From NCBI GenBank assembly GCA_947497895.1, contig CANMIL010000008.1, positions 1 through 64,000 on the forward strand: a stretch of 64,000 nt of DNA, written 5' to 3'. The notes under the pieces were generated by a model. That model made no database searches and was not told the DNA's origin. It saw nothing but the letters and a program-made list of their open reading frames with translations. The stretch is from an uncultured Tenacibaculum sp. (GTDB lineage Bacteria > Bacteroidota > Bacteroidia > Flavobacteriales > Flavobacteriaceae). A program made the position numbers and the translations under genes. This document shows, one piece after another, positions 38,620-46,524 of the stretch. Numbering within the stretch: the first letter of the stretch is position 1; every line of letters begins with the position of its first letter.

Positions 38620-39168
38620 TTATATTTTCTCTACCTGCATGTAATTTAATTCTAATGGTGTTTTTCTTCCGAAAATCTTTACCATTACTTCTAACTTACG
38701 CTTTTCTTCATTTACATTCTCAACAGTACCATCAAATCCATTGAAAGGACCATCGATTACTTTTACTGTTTCTCCAACACTGTATGGTATTGCAACATTT
38801 TCATCTTTTACAGATAATTCATCAACCTTACCTAACATTCTGTTTACTTCCGATTTTCTCATTGGAACAGGATCACCTCCTTTAGTTTCTCCTAGAAAAC
38901 CTATAACTCCTGTAACGGCTTTGATTACGTGCGGCACCTCACCAGCAAGATTCGCTTCAACCATTACATAACCCGGAAAATAAACACGTTCTCTGTTTAT
39001 CTTTTTTCCGTTTCTTACTTGAATAACTTTCTCAGTAGGAACTATAACTTGATTTACAAAATCAGACAACCCATGACGAGCTATCTCGGTTTCTATATAA
39101 GTTTTAACCTTATTTTCTTGTCCACCAATAGCTCGCACCACATACCACTTCATCACTGATTCTGCCAT
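38620..39168 (-). CDS. nusG: Transcription elongation factor NusG
   Basis: The 182-residue protein has the NGN domain (KWYVVRAIGGQENKVKTYIE, VYFPGYVMVEANL) and a C-terminal KOW domain (GETVKVIDGPFNGFDGTVENVNEEKRKLEVMVKIFGRKTPLEL). It binds RNA polymerase and couples it to the ribosome or Rho. Its start is 2 bp from the secE stop, so the two are translated together. Confidence 0.98.
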   Translation of the reverse strand: MAESVMKWYVVRAIGGQENKVKTYIETEIARHGLSDFVNQVIVPTEKVIQVRNGKKINRERVYFPGYVMVEANLAGEVPHVIKAVTGVIGFLGETKGGDPVPMRKSEVNRMLGKVDELSVKDENVAIPYSVGETVKVIDGPFNGFDGTVENVNEEKRKLEVMVKIFGRKTPLELNYMQVEKI

Positions 39169-39170
39169 CC

Positions 39171-39362
39171 TTAAAACATTTTAAAGAAATTATCTAAACC
39201 TGTTTGAAAGACTTTATCAATCCCTGCAACTACTAATGCAAAAATAATTGTAAAAGCAGCCACAACAGCCGTAGACTTTTGAGCCTCTTCACGAGACACC
39301 CATGTCATGTTTGTATTTAATTCTTCGAAAGAATCCTTGATGTATTGTATAAAGTTGCTCAT
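39171..39362 (-). CDS. secE: Preprotein translocase subunit SecE
   Basis: The 63-residue single-span form of SecE: an amphipathic segment (FIQYIKDSFEELNTNMTWVSREEAQ) followed by the membrane helix (TAVVAAFTIIFALVVAGIDKVF). It clamps SecY in the protein-export channel. It lies between tRNA-Trp and nusG as in most Bacteroidota. Confidence 0.95.
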   Translation of the reverse strand: MSNFIQYIKDSFEELNTNMTWVSREEAQKSTAVVAAFTIIFALVVAGIDKVFQTGLDNFFKMF

Positions 39363-39418
39363 ATCTTTTTATCCTTTTAACGAGTTACAGTAAAATACCG
39401 TAACTCGTTTGAGAGTTG

Positions 39419-39491
39419 CACGGGTTGAGAGGCTCGAACTCCCGACACCTGGTTTTGGAGACCAGTGCTCTACCAACTGAGCTAAACCCGT
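39419..39491 (-). tRNA. trnW: tRNA-Trp (anticodon CCA)
   Basis: Acceptor stem ACGGGTT/AACCCGT, D arm AGCTCAGTTGGTAGAGC, anticodon loop CTCCAAA, T arm with GTTCGAGCC, discriminator G. The CCA end is not encoded. It stands between tuf and secE. Confidence 0.96.
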
Positions 39492-39502
39492 ATTTCATTT
39501 TA

Positions 39503-39529
39503 AAGGAGTCTCTCTAAAAGAGACTCCTT
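39503..39529 (-). terminator. Hairpin between tuf and tRNA-Trp
   Basis: AAGGAGTCTCT pairs perfectly with AGAGACTCCTT around a 5-base loop. Only three T residues follow on the minus strand, so it is a weak terminator or a processing stem that separates tuf mRNA from the tRNA. Confidence 0.55.
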
Positions 39530-39550
39530 ATATTTTTATAGCTAATATAA

Positions 39551-40738
39551 TTAGTCTAAAATTTCAGTTACCTGACCAGCTCCTACTGTTCTACCTCCTT
39601 CACGGATAGCGAACTGTAAACCTACGTTTAATGCGATAGGTTGGATTAAGTCAACAGTGATTGTTAAGTTATCACCAGGCATTACCATTTCAACTCCATC
39701 AGGAAGTGCAATGTTTCCAGTTACGTCAGTTGTACGTACGTAGAACTGTGGACGGTAGTTATTGTGGAAAGGAGTGTGACGACCACCTTCTTCTTTCTTT
39801 AAGATATATACCTCAGCTTTAAACTTAGCGTGTGGAGTTACAGAACCTGGCTTACAGATTACCATACCTCTCTTGATATCTTTCTTGTCAATACCTCTTA
39901 ATAAGATACCAGCGTTATCTCCTGCCTCACCTCTATCTAAGATTTGACGGAACATTTCGATACCAGTTACAGTAGAAGTTAACTTTTCAGTACCCATACC
40001 GATGATATCTACAGCATCTCCAGAATTGATGATACCAGTTTCAATACGACCAGTAGCTACAGTACCACGACCAGTAATAGAGAATACATCTTCAATTGGC
40101 ATTAAGAAATCTTTTTCAGTATCTCTTGGTGGCTCTTCAATCCAAGTATCAACAGCAGCCATAAGCTCTAATACTGTATCAACCCACTTTTGCTCTCCAT
40201 TTAAAGCACCTAAAGCAGAACCAGCAACAACAGGACCATTATCTCCATCATACTCATAGAAAGATAATAAATCTCTTACTTCCATTTCTACTAACTCTAA
40301 TAATTCCTCATCGTCAACCATATCAACTTTGTTTAAGAAAACAACGATACGTGGAATACCAACCTGACGACCTAATAAGATGTGCTCACGAGTTTGAGGC
40401 ATAGGACCATCAGTAGCAGCAACTACTAAGATAGCACCGTCCATTTGAGCAGCACCAGTTACCATGTTCTTTACGTAATCCGCGTGACCTGGACAGTCAA
40501 CGTGAGCGTAGTGACGGTTTGCAGTTGCATACTCTACGTGAGAAGAGTTAATTGTAATACCTCTTTCTTTTTCTTCTGGAGCGTTATCAATTTGATCAAA
40601 AGCACTTGCTTCAGAATATCCTGCATCCGCTAATACTTTAGTAATTGCAGCAGTTAAAGTAGTCTTACCGTGATCAACGTGACCGATAGTACCAACGTTT
40701 AAGTGTGGTTTCGAACGATCATAAGTTCCTTTTGCCAT
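39551..40738 (-). CDS. tuf: Elongation factor Tu
   Basis: The 395-residue GTPase brings aminoacyl-tRNA to the ribosome. G motifs are [16 protein letters not shown] and NKVDMVD; the C terminus [22 protein letters not shown] is normal. It lies between tRNA-Thr and tRNA-Trp in the tRNA-tuf-tRNA-secE arrangement. Confidence 0.99.
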   Translation of the reverse strand: MAKGTYDRSKPHLNVGTIGHVDHGKTTLTAAITKVLADAGYSEASAFDQIDNAPEEKERGITINSSHVEYATANRHYAHVDCPGHADYVKNMVTGAAQMDGAILVVAATDGPMPQTREHILLGRQVGIPRIVVFLNKVDMVDDEELLELVEMEVRDLLSFYEYDGDNGPVVAGSALGALNGEQKWVDTVLELMAAVDTWIEEPPRDTEKDFLMPIEDVFSITGRGTVATGRIETGIINSGDAVDIIGMGTEKLTSTVTGIEMFRQILDRGEAGDNAGILLRGIDKKDIKRGMVICKPGSVTPHAKFKAEVYILKKEEGGRHTPFHNNYRPQFYVRTTDVTGNIALPDGVEMVMPGDNLTITVDLIQPIALNVGLQFAIREGGRTVGAGQVTEILD

Positions 40739-40813
40739 GATTATTAATTTTAATTCTTAGTTAAATATATTTAGTGTTACTTTAAAACCTAATTGTTTCA
40801 TAAACTCTAAAAG

Positions 40814-40886
40814 AGCCAATGACGGGATTTGAACCCGTGACCTCATCCCTACCAAGGATGCGCTCTACCAACTGAGCTACACCGGC
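40814..40886 (-). tRNA. trnT: tRNA-Thr (anticodon GGT)
   Basis: Acceptor stem GCCGGTG/CATTGGC (two G-U pairs), anticodon stem CATCC/GGATG with loop TTGGTAG, T arm ACGGGTTCAAATCCCGT. It is the last of a four-tRNA cluster before tuf. Confidence 0.95.
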
Positions 40887-40900
40887 CTAAAAAAATTTTG

Positions 40901-40973
40901 AGCGGGAGACCGGGTTCGAACCGGCGACATTCAGCTTGGAAGGCTGACGCTCTACCAACTGAGCTACTCCCGC
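40901..40973 (-). tRNA. trnG: tRNA-Gly (anticodon TCC)
   Basis: Acceptor stem GCGGGAG/CTCCCGC, anticodon stem TCAGC/GCTGA with loop CTTCCAA, T arm CCGGTTCGAACCCGG. Confidence 0.95.
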
Positions 40974-40991
40974 TTAAAAAAAAAATCATTG

Positions 40992-41074
40992 TGGGGAGAG
41001 CAGGATTCGAACCTGCGAAGTCGAAAGACAACGGAGTTACAGTCCGTCCCATTTGGCCGCTCTGGAATCTCCCC
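40992..41074 (-). tRNA. trnY: tRNA-Tyr (anticodon GTA)
   Basis: An 83-base class II tRNA: acceptor GGGGAGA/TCTCCCC, anticodon stem ACGGA/TCCGT with loop CTGTAAC, a long variable arm (GTCTTTCGAC) and T arm GCAGGTTCGAATCCTGC. Confidence 0.96.
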
Positions 41075-41106
41075 AAATTACAACAATATTTTAATGATCT
41101 TTTTTG

Positions 41107-41180
41107 AGCCGATAGAGGGACTCGAACCCACGACCTGCTGATTACAAATCAGCTGCTCTAGCCAGCTGAGCTATATCGGC
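41107..41180 (-). tRNA. trnT: tRNA-Thr (anticodon TGT)
   Basis: Acceptor stem GCCGATA/TATCGGC, anticodon stem GCTGA/TCAGC with loop TTTGTAA, T arm GTGGGTTCGAGTCCCTC. It is the first of the tRNA cluster. Confidence 0.95.
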
Positions 41181-41191
41181 TTTTCCTGTAT

Positions 41192-41220
41192 AAAAACAGT
41201 CCGCTATTTCTAACGGACTG
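41192..41220 (-). terminator. Intrinsic terminator of the xerC-hpf operon
   Basis: CAGTCCG/CGGACTG with a 10-base loop, followed on the minus strand by TTTTTA. It separates hpf from the tRNA cluster. Confidence 0.85.
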
Positions 41221-41269
41221 CAAATGTAAAAGTATTTTTTAATTTTTAAAAACTTTTTTTAATTATTTT

Positions 41270-41578
41270 TTATAATGCGATTGTAGCTCTCGATTTCTCT
41301 TTTGACTTTTGGAGTTGCCTTTTTAATGACTCCACACTTATACTCACTCCTTCTTCAAAGCTTTTGCACTGTTTTTTCACCATTAATTCATTACCTGGAA
41401 TATTTATTTTTACCTCAGTAATTTTATTTTCTTTTTCGCTTGTCTTTTGAACTTTCAAATACACTTCGACATCAACAATCTTATCATGGAACTTTTCTAA
41501 ACCTCCTACTTTTTTCTCAATGTAATCTAACAACTTCTTGTCTGCTGCGAAGTTAACCGATTGTGTGAATACCTTCAT
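41270..41578 (-). CDS. hpf: Ribosome hibernation promoting factor (HPF/RaiA family)
   Basis: The 102-residue short-form HPF: KVFTQSVNFAADKKLLDYIEKKVGGLEKFHDKIVDVEVYLKV and the basic C-terminal helix SISVESLKRQLQKSKEK. It binds the decoding region of idle ribosomes in stationary phase. It follows xerC by 13 bp. Confidence 0.93.
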   Translation of the reverse strand: MKVFTQSVNFAADKKLLDYIEKKVGGLEKFHDKIVDVEVYLKVQKTSEKENKITEVKINIPGNELMVKKQCKSFEEGVSISVESLKRQLQKSKEKSRATIAL

Positions 41579-41591
41579 AATCTTCCAATTT

Positions 41592-42491
41592 TTAGTTCAA
41601 CTCCCTAGGGTGAGTTTTATTATACACTTGTTTTAATTCTTCCAAGCTACTATGTGTGTAAACCTGGGTTGAGGCTAAACTTGAATGCCCTAGCAATTCT
41701 TTAACCGAATATAAAGACGCTCCCTTATTAAGTAGATGGGTAGCGAATGCATGCCTAAGGATATGTGGACTTTTTTTAACCTTAGTGGACACACCCCTAA
41801 AATACGAATTTATTATTCGATAGACAAGAGTTTCATATATTTTAACACCCTTTTTAGTAAGTAACAGATAGCCTGCATCTTCCATCGTATCCAACTCATT
41901 TTTCTTCTCTTGATAGCTCTTTATCGTCTCAACAACAAAAGGCAATAACACTACAAATCGTTCTTTATTTCTCTTCCCCAAAACCTTCAATAGATTTTCC
42001 TCAAAATTAATATCAACCTCCTTTATATTAATCAATTCTGCCCTCCTAATACCAGTAGAATACAATAACTCCACAATCAACCTATCTCTTACACCTTCGA
42101 AATCATCTTTTACTTTCAAAAGCTCAATGACTTCATTTATCTCTTTTTCTGTAAAAGGAACACTTATCTTCTTCTGTACTTTTAAGGACTTATGCTTTGA
42201 TAAAGGATTCACTTCTATTTCATTAATCTTCTGAAGAAAATTATAAAATGTTTTTAACGAGCTAACCTTCCTATTCACACTTCTATTTACAATACCTTGA
42301 TCAACCAATAATACAATCCAACTTCTTATTTGATTGTAATGCACTTCTTTTAAATCATCTTGCTCAAACTCTTCCTCACAATACTCCATGAAATCCGTTA
42401 AATCTCTTCTGTAAGCTGACACTGTATGCTTCGAATACTTTTTTTCATATTCAAGATATTCTAAAAACTTATTAGTTAGATTCCTACTCAT
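41592..42491 (-). CDS. xerC: Tyrosine recombinase XerC
   Basis: The 299-residue recombinase has an N-terminal SAM-like core-binding domain (FLEYLEYEKKYSKHTVSAYRRDLTDF) and the catalytic domain with Arg (STGIRRAELINI), Lys (VLGKRNKERF), HxxR (PHILRHAFATHLL), His (LLGHSSLASTQ) and the Tyr nucleophile (VYTHSS). Length and chromosomal location next to hpf and rpsU are usual for the housekeeping chromosome-dimer recombinase of Flavobacteriia, so it is not a mobile-element integrase. Confidence 0.93.
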   Translation of the reverse strand: MSRNLTNKFLEYLEYEKKYSKHTVSAYRRDLTDFMEYCEEEFEQDDLKEVHYNQIRSWIVLLVDQGIVNRSVNRKVSSLKTFYNFLQKINEIEVNPLSKHKSLKVQKKISVPFTEKEINEVIELLKVKDDFEGVRDRLIVELLYSTGIRRAELINIKEVDINFEENLLKVLGKRNKERFVVLLPFVVETIKSYQEKKNELDTMEDAGYLLLTKKGVKIYETLVYRIINSYFRGVSTKVKKSPHILRHAFATHLLNKGASLYSVKELLGHSSLASTQVYTHSSLEELKQVYNKTHPRELN

Positions 42492-42535
42492 TCTACAGTA
42501 ATGGGTTTAATTCAAATTTACTAAATATAAAACAC

Positions 42536-42564
42536 AAAAAACCCACATTTAAAAATGTGGGTTT
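42536..42564 (-). terminator. Intrinsic terminator of rpsU
   Basis: AAACCCACATTT pairs with AAATGTGGGTTT around two bases; a run of T follows on the minus strand. Confidence 0.88.
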
Positions 42565-42586
42565 ATATCTTAATTAGAAGTACGTT

Positions 42587-42784
42587 TTATCCTACTTCTT
42601 CAGCTGTTCTTAATCTCTGAACATAAGATGCTTTAATCATTTGAGCTCTCTTTGCTATAGAAGGCTTAGTAAACTGCTTTCTCTCACGTAATTGTCTCAT
42701 TGTTTTCGTACGATCGAATTTACGCTTATAACGCTTTAACGCTCTATCGATATTCTCTCCTTCTTTTACTGGAACGATTAACAT
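42587..42784 (-). CDS. rpsU: Ribosomal protein bS21
   Basis: The 65-residue protein: VPVKEGENIDRALKRYKRKFDRTKTMRQLRERKQFTKPS and a basic tail. In Bacteroidota bS21 helps to hide the anti-Shine-Dalgarno end of 16S rRNA, and the gene itself keeps a strong Shine-Dalgarno sequence, allowing feedback. Exactly this is seen here: AAAGGAGGTG precedes the start codon. It is followed by its own terminator. Confidence 0.97.
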   Translation of the reverse strand: MLIVPVKEGENIDRALKRYKRKFDRTKTMRQLRERKQFTKPSIAKRAQMIKASYVQRLRTAEEVG

Positions 42785-42791
42785 ATGTTTG

Positions 42792-42801
42792 CACCTCCTT
42801 T
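42792..42801 (-). promoter_or_regulatory. Extended Shine-Dalgarno sequence of rpsU
   Basis: AAAGGAGGTG, 7 bases before the ATG, is complementary to the 3' end of 16S rRNA over at least 8 bases. I saw no comparable sequence before the other genes of the window. Confidence 0.85.
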
Positions 42802-42871
42802 CATGTAGTCTCTATATATTTTATGTAACTGATAATTAAGTCAATTACTTATTATTTTTATTTTTGGACTG

Positions 42872-42901
42872 CAAAGATACAGAGAGTTTCGAAATTAACA
42901 A
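42872..42901 (-). promoter_or_regulatory. rpsU promoter
   Basis: On the minus strand TTG, 19 bases, then TATCTTTG: a complete Bacteroidota housekeeping promoter (-33 and -7) with the standard spacer. It leaves a leader of about 80 bases before the start codon. Confidence 0.8.
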
Positions 42902-42913
42902 CTTTTTTTATTT

Positions 42914-44287
42914 TTATTTTGGTGCCCAAACGGAATAACTTTTTGGAGGCACTTGTATTTTAACCCATTTACCTCCTTGAGTAACTGGTTCCCAATTTGA
43001 ATGCCCTGTATAATCTTTAATTCTTGTATTTGACCAATTCGTTTCAATCCATCGTTCCTGCCAATTATTCGCATTATTTATATAAACAACCAATCCTGCG
43101 TTGTTATGCCCATTTCTTCTTGCTACGTATTCATCATTATCGGTATATAATATCGAAGTGCTCCCTCCTGCTAGGTTATTATGAATCCAAATCAAGTTAT
43201 TTAAACGTTCTTTATTTAGCCATTCTTCGTAATCACTGTAAAAAACAGTTGGATAGCCCTCATGAGTTAAAATATAGGCATATGCTAACATTTTTCCATG
43301 ATAAATTTCATCAGTATCATGATTAGCCACAAAAGTAACTGCCTTATTAGGGTTTCGCTTCCAAAGCATATCATCATTAAGTCTATTTAAATTATTCCCT
43401 TGAAAAGCATCTCTCATACGGTAGTAACAAGCAAAATCAAAAGCGCTAACCTCTGCTTGTCCTGACCACCAATCTAAAGTACCAGCATTACCGTCCCAAT
43501 ATTCTCCAACAGAGAAGCCACCTACTTCATTTTTCCATTCTCTTACCACCCAAGGTTCAAAACCTTTCACATAATCAAATCTCCAACCATCAAAGCCCAT
43601 GACGTTTTTATAGTACTTTGCTACCGACTCAGGATTTCTCCATAATTCATTTTGAACTCTAACTTGGCTATGCGATAAGTCTGGAAACCCACCGAAGACA
43701 CCACTATCATTCGTATAATTATAATTAGGATGGAAATCATTGAAATCGCGAGTAAACCTTCCTGACTTAGGAACAAACTTTGTCCAATTTGCCTGTCCAT
43801 TAACTGGGTTTACTTCACTTTGACCTCCACTATTATGATTCAACACAATATCCGCTATTACGCTCAAGTTAGCCTTATGAGCTTCAGATATAAGTGATTT
43901 AAGTTCTTTTTCGGAACCAAATCTGGTTTCAATACTTCCCATTTGATCATATTTACCAAAATCAAAATAATCGAATGGATCATATCCCATAGAAAAAGGT
44001 CCATTTTGAGCTTTTGTAGCAGGAGGTAACCAAATAGCATCAATTCCTGCATCGCTCCAATCTTGCACTTTTCCTTTAACGGTATTCCACCAATTTCCAC
44101 CAGAAGGAACATTCCAATAAAAGGCTTGCATCATTACACCGCTACCAATTGGCTTTACTCCAGCCCTCGAAGCAGGTTTATTGATTGAACTAGTACGCTG
44201 TAAATGTTGATTTTCTTGTTCATCAGAACAAGCTAAAAAGATAAGCACTGGTATTATAAACCAATACTTTTTTAGAAGGATTTTCAT
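42914..44287 (-). CDS. Lipoprotein alpha-amylase (GH13)
   Basis: The 457-residue enzyme cleaves alpha-1,4-glucan. The signal peptide ends at a lipobox (IFLACSD, Cys20), so it is anchored in a membrane, probably outside. The GH13 barrel has region I (ADIVLNHNSGG), the nucleophile in GWRFDYVKG (Asp238), the acid/base in SVGEYWD (Glu262) and the stabiliser in FVANHDTDE (Asp324). The size and the C-terminal beta domain (KWVKIQVPPKSYSVWAPK) resemble the plant/bacterial GH13_6-like amylases. It is a single gene with LacI-type sites upstream and no SusCD pair nearby. Confidence 0.92.
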   Translation of the reverse strand: MKILLKKYWFIIPVLIFLACSDEQENQHLQRTSSINKPASRAGVKPIGSGVMMQAFYWNVPSGGNWWNTVKGKVQDWSDAGIDAIWLPPATKAQNGPFSMGYDPFDYFDFGKYDQMGSIETRFGSEKELKSLISEAHKANLSVIADIVLNHNSGGQSEVNPVNGQANWTKFVPKSGRFTRDFNDFHPNYNYTNDSGVFGGFPDLSHSQVRVQNELWRNPESVAKYYKNVMGFDGWRFDYVKGFEPWVVREWKNEVGGFSVGEYWDGNAGTLDWWSGQAEVSAFDFACYYRMRDAFQGNNLNRLNDDMLWKRNPNKAVTFVANHDTDEIYHGKMLAYAYILTHEGYPTVFYSDYEEWLNKERLNNLIWIHNNLAGGSTSILYTDNDEYVARRNGHNNAGLVVYINNANNWQERWIETNWSNTRIKDYTGHSNWEPVTQGGKWVKIQVPPKSYSVWAPK

Positions 44288-44321
44288 GATAATTTGTTTT
44301 AATTTCCCTCAAATTATGCAT

Positions 44322-44367
44322 TGAAAACGATTCCATGAAATCGATACAGATACGAAATCGATTTCGT
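44322..44367 (-). promoter_or_regulatory. Two LacI-type operator candidates upstream of the amylase
   Basis: TGAAAACGATTCCA (44322-44335) fits the LacI/GalR pattern TGnAAnCGnTTnCA, and ACGAAATCGATTTCGT (44352-44367) is a perfect 16-bp palindrome, also centred on CG. Centres are 31 bp apart, three helical turns. CATAATTTG, a near -7 element on the minus strand, lies just downstream at about 44312-44320. Confidence 0.6.
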
Positions 44368-44402
44368 GTTGAAAAGTTAGCAGTAATAGCAACATAAAAA
44401 AG

Positions 44403-44430
44403 AAAAGCCACTCATTAATAAGTGGCTTTT
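44403..44430 (-). terminator. Intrinsic terminator of the acyl-CoA dehydrogenase gene
   Basis: AAAAGCCACT pairs with AGTGGCTTTT around an 8-base loop; CTTTTTT follows on the minus strand. It lies 6 bp after the stop codon. Confidence 0.85.
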
Positions 44431-44435
44431 CTTTT

Positions 44436-45602
44436 TTATGTTGCTGGTTTATATTCTTTTTTATCGATAACCATTTTTGCAATAATCTCCTTGAGAATTT
44501 CAGAGGTTCCACCTCCAATTGGTCCTAAACGACTATCTCTTAACAATCGCGCCATCGGATAATCTTCCATATAACCATATCCTCCTAACAACTGTAAAGC
44601 ATCATAAATAACCTCATCAGCCATTTTTGTAGATAATAATTTACTCATACTTGCTTCCTTTACAACATAGTTCCCATCATTTAATCTTTTAGCAATAGAA
44701 TAATTGTATTCTCTGCACATATCCACTCTACTTGCCATTTCAGCTACTTTGTGACGTAACGCTTGAAATTCATTCAAATGCTTTCCGAAAGCTTGACGTT
44801 CACTCATATATTGCAATGCGTAATCTACAGCATATTCAGCTCTTGCATGAGCGTTAACTCCCATGATCAGTCTTTCTAAAGCAAAGTGCTGCATAATATA
44901 GGTAAAACCTAAACCTTCAGCTCCCATTAGATTTTCCTTTGGGACCACTACATTATCAAATGCAATTTCACCAGTATCAGAAGCTCTCCAACCTAATTTA
45001 TCTAATTTAGTTGCTGAGACACCTTGCGCTTCACGATCAATAACGAAAATACTAATTCCTTTATGTTTTTCATCTGGATTCGTTTTAGCCGCAACAACTA
45101 AATAATCTGAATACACTCCGTTTGTAATAAATGTTTTTGAACCATTTATTACATAGTTATCTCCGTCCTTTATCGCTGTCGTTCTCATTCCAGCCACATC
45201 ACTTCCTCCAAACGGTTCGGATATACATAAACATCCTATTTTATCACCATCAATACTCGGAGTTAAATATTCTTTCTTAATTCTGTCGTCACCTTCTTCC
45301 TTCAAATGTGTCATCGCTAAATAAGCATGAGCCCACATATTTGCAGCAAAACCTCCTGAATTTATCTTTTGTAATTCTTCTAGAAATATGACTGTATAAA
45401 ATAGATCTAATCCTAACCCTCCATATTCTTCAGGCTGATTTAACCCGAAATACCCCATTTCTCCAAATTTCTTCCAGACAAATCTTTCAACTGCACCCTC
45501 TTTCTCCCATTTATCTATATGAGGAACAACTTCCTTTTGCAAAAAGTCCTTAAAACTTTGACGAAAAGATTCATGCTCTTCGGTAAAGTACATACTATTC
45601 AT
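44436..45602 (-). CDS. Acyl-CoA dehydrogenase
   Basis: The 388-residue flavoenzyme introduces the alpha-beta double bond into acyl-CoA thioesters. Signature 1 is CISEPFGGSDVAGMRT and signature 2 QLLGGYGYMEDYPMARLLRDSRL. The C-terminal position that holds the base in medium-chain enzymes reads IGGGTSEI, without Glu. In contrast HFALERL has Glu243 where isovaleryl- and long-chain enzymes keep their base, which assigns it to that branch. Substrate length is not determined. A lone gene, 22 bp after the helix-hairpin-helix gene. Confidence 0.94.
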   Translation of the reverse strand: MNSMYFTEEHESFRQSFKDFLQKEVVPHIDKWEKEGAVERFVWKKFGEMGYFGLNQPEEYGGLGLDLFYTVIFLEELQKINSGGFAANMWAHAYLAMTHLKEEGDDRIKKEYLTPSIDGDKIGCLCISEPFGGSDVAGMRTTAIKDGDNYVINGSKTFITNGVYSDYLVVAAKTNPDEKHKGISIFVIDREAQGVSATKLDKLGWRASDTGEIAFDNVVVPKENLMGAEGLGFTYIMQHFALERLIMGVNAHARAEYAVDYALQYMSERQAFGKHLNEFQALRHKVAEMASRVDMCREYNYSIAKRLNDGNYVVKEASMSKLLSTKMADEVIYDALQLLGGYGYMEDYPMARLLRDSRLGPIGGGTSEILKEIIAKMVIDKKEYKPAT

Positions 45603-45624
45603 TGATTCTTAAATTAGTTGTTGT

Positions 45625-46512
45625 TTATTTTGCTAACAAATATAAGACTATTCTATCGTATTTATTTAAAGGAAAGTTTTGAATATTTTTCAACTCCTCA
45701 ATATTTTGAATTTCCGCAACCTCTTCTTTATAATCGAAAATACTCTTGCACAAATTATAGTCAATGTACGGTAAACGAAGTACTTCTTTAAAACTAGCAG
45801 TATTAATATTTATCTTTTTTATTTGAGGCTTACTCAAAACCTTAAAAAACTTTAATATTTCTTTAACATCGTTCTGACTGATTCCCCAAACTTCCAAAAG
45901 CTGGGAGTCATATGTAAATCCTTTAAGCTTTTTACGGTACTTAACAATCCTTTCTGCCAGTTTCTCATTTATACCTAACACCTCTATTAATTCGGACTCA
46001 GAAACCTTGTTTATATCTTTTACCTCATGGTCTTTAATGATATCTTGAGTTACAGGATACTTTGGAGAAGTTTTCTTTATATCATCTCTTTTTTTCTTTA
46101 CCCAATCAGGAAATTTGAAATAAGGAGAAATCGTTTCTAATAGACTGTCAGAAACTCCAGTTACTTTTTGAAACTCTTCTTTTGAGTTCACAAACTTCTT
46201 TCTTTTGCGATATTCGTGAAGCTTATCAATTTCCTCAACAGACATCCCTAGTTGATAACCTTTATAATCGGAAATGTAATTGGGATTAAATGGAAATATT
46301 TTTTGACTTGCTTGTTCTTGTTTAAGCTTATTTAAACTATCAAGCTTACTCTTAAACTCTTCTATCTCCTTTTCATTATGACTCCCCGAATTGGCAGGAG
46401 AAAAGTCTACAAAAAAATAAATCGCTTGAAGAATTACAATAAACACGACCAAAAGAAAAGCCCCATTTCTTAGTTGCTTATCAAATAAGAAATGGGACTT
46501 TAAATTTTTCAT
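45625..46512 (-). CDS. Membrane-anchored helix-hairpin-helix protein (ComEA-like)
   Basis: The 295-residue protein has a cytoplasmic start, one membrane segment (about 15-33, NGAFLLVVFIVILQAIYFFV) and three helix-hairpin-helix units: KEEFQKVTGVSDSLLETISPYFKFP, VSESELIEVLGINEKLAERIVKYRKKLKGF and ININTASFKEVLRLPYIDYNLCKSIFDYKEE. These are ComEA/competence-type DNA-binding modules, but the long multi-repeat form is peculiar to Bacteroidota and a role in DNA uptake is inference. Confidence 0.85.
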   Translation of the reverse strand: MKNLKSHFLFDKQLRNGAFLLVVFIVILQAIYFFVDFSPANSGSHNEKEIEEFKSKLDSLNKLKQEQASQKIFPFNPNYISDYKGYQLGMSVEEIDKLHEYRKRKKFVNSKEEFQKVTGVSDSLLETISPYFKFPDWVKKKRDDIKKTSPKYPVTQDIIKDHEVKDINKVSESELIEVLGINEKLAERIVKYRKKLKGFTYDSQLLEVWGISQNDVKEILKFFKVLSKPQIKKININTASFKEVLRLPYIDYNLCKSIFDYKEEVAEIQNIEELKNIQNFPLNKYDRIVLYLLAK

Positions 46513-46524
46513 TTTATTATATTG

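Noticed and set aside
40849..41107. Open frames on both strands across 40849-41107
   Set aside because: They coincide with three well-formed tRNA genes; the protein frames are by-products of tRNA sequence.
41592..42491. Tyrosine recombinase as sign of an integrated element
   Set aside because: Its length, motifs and position beside hpf and rpsU are those of housekeeping XerC; no attachment-site duplication was seen around the adjacent tRNAs.
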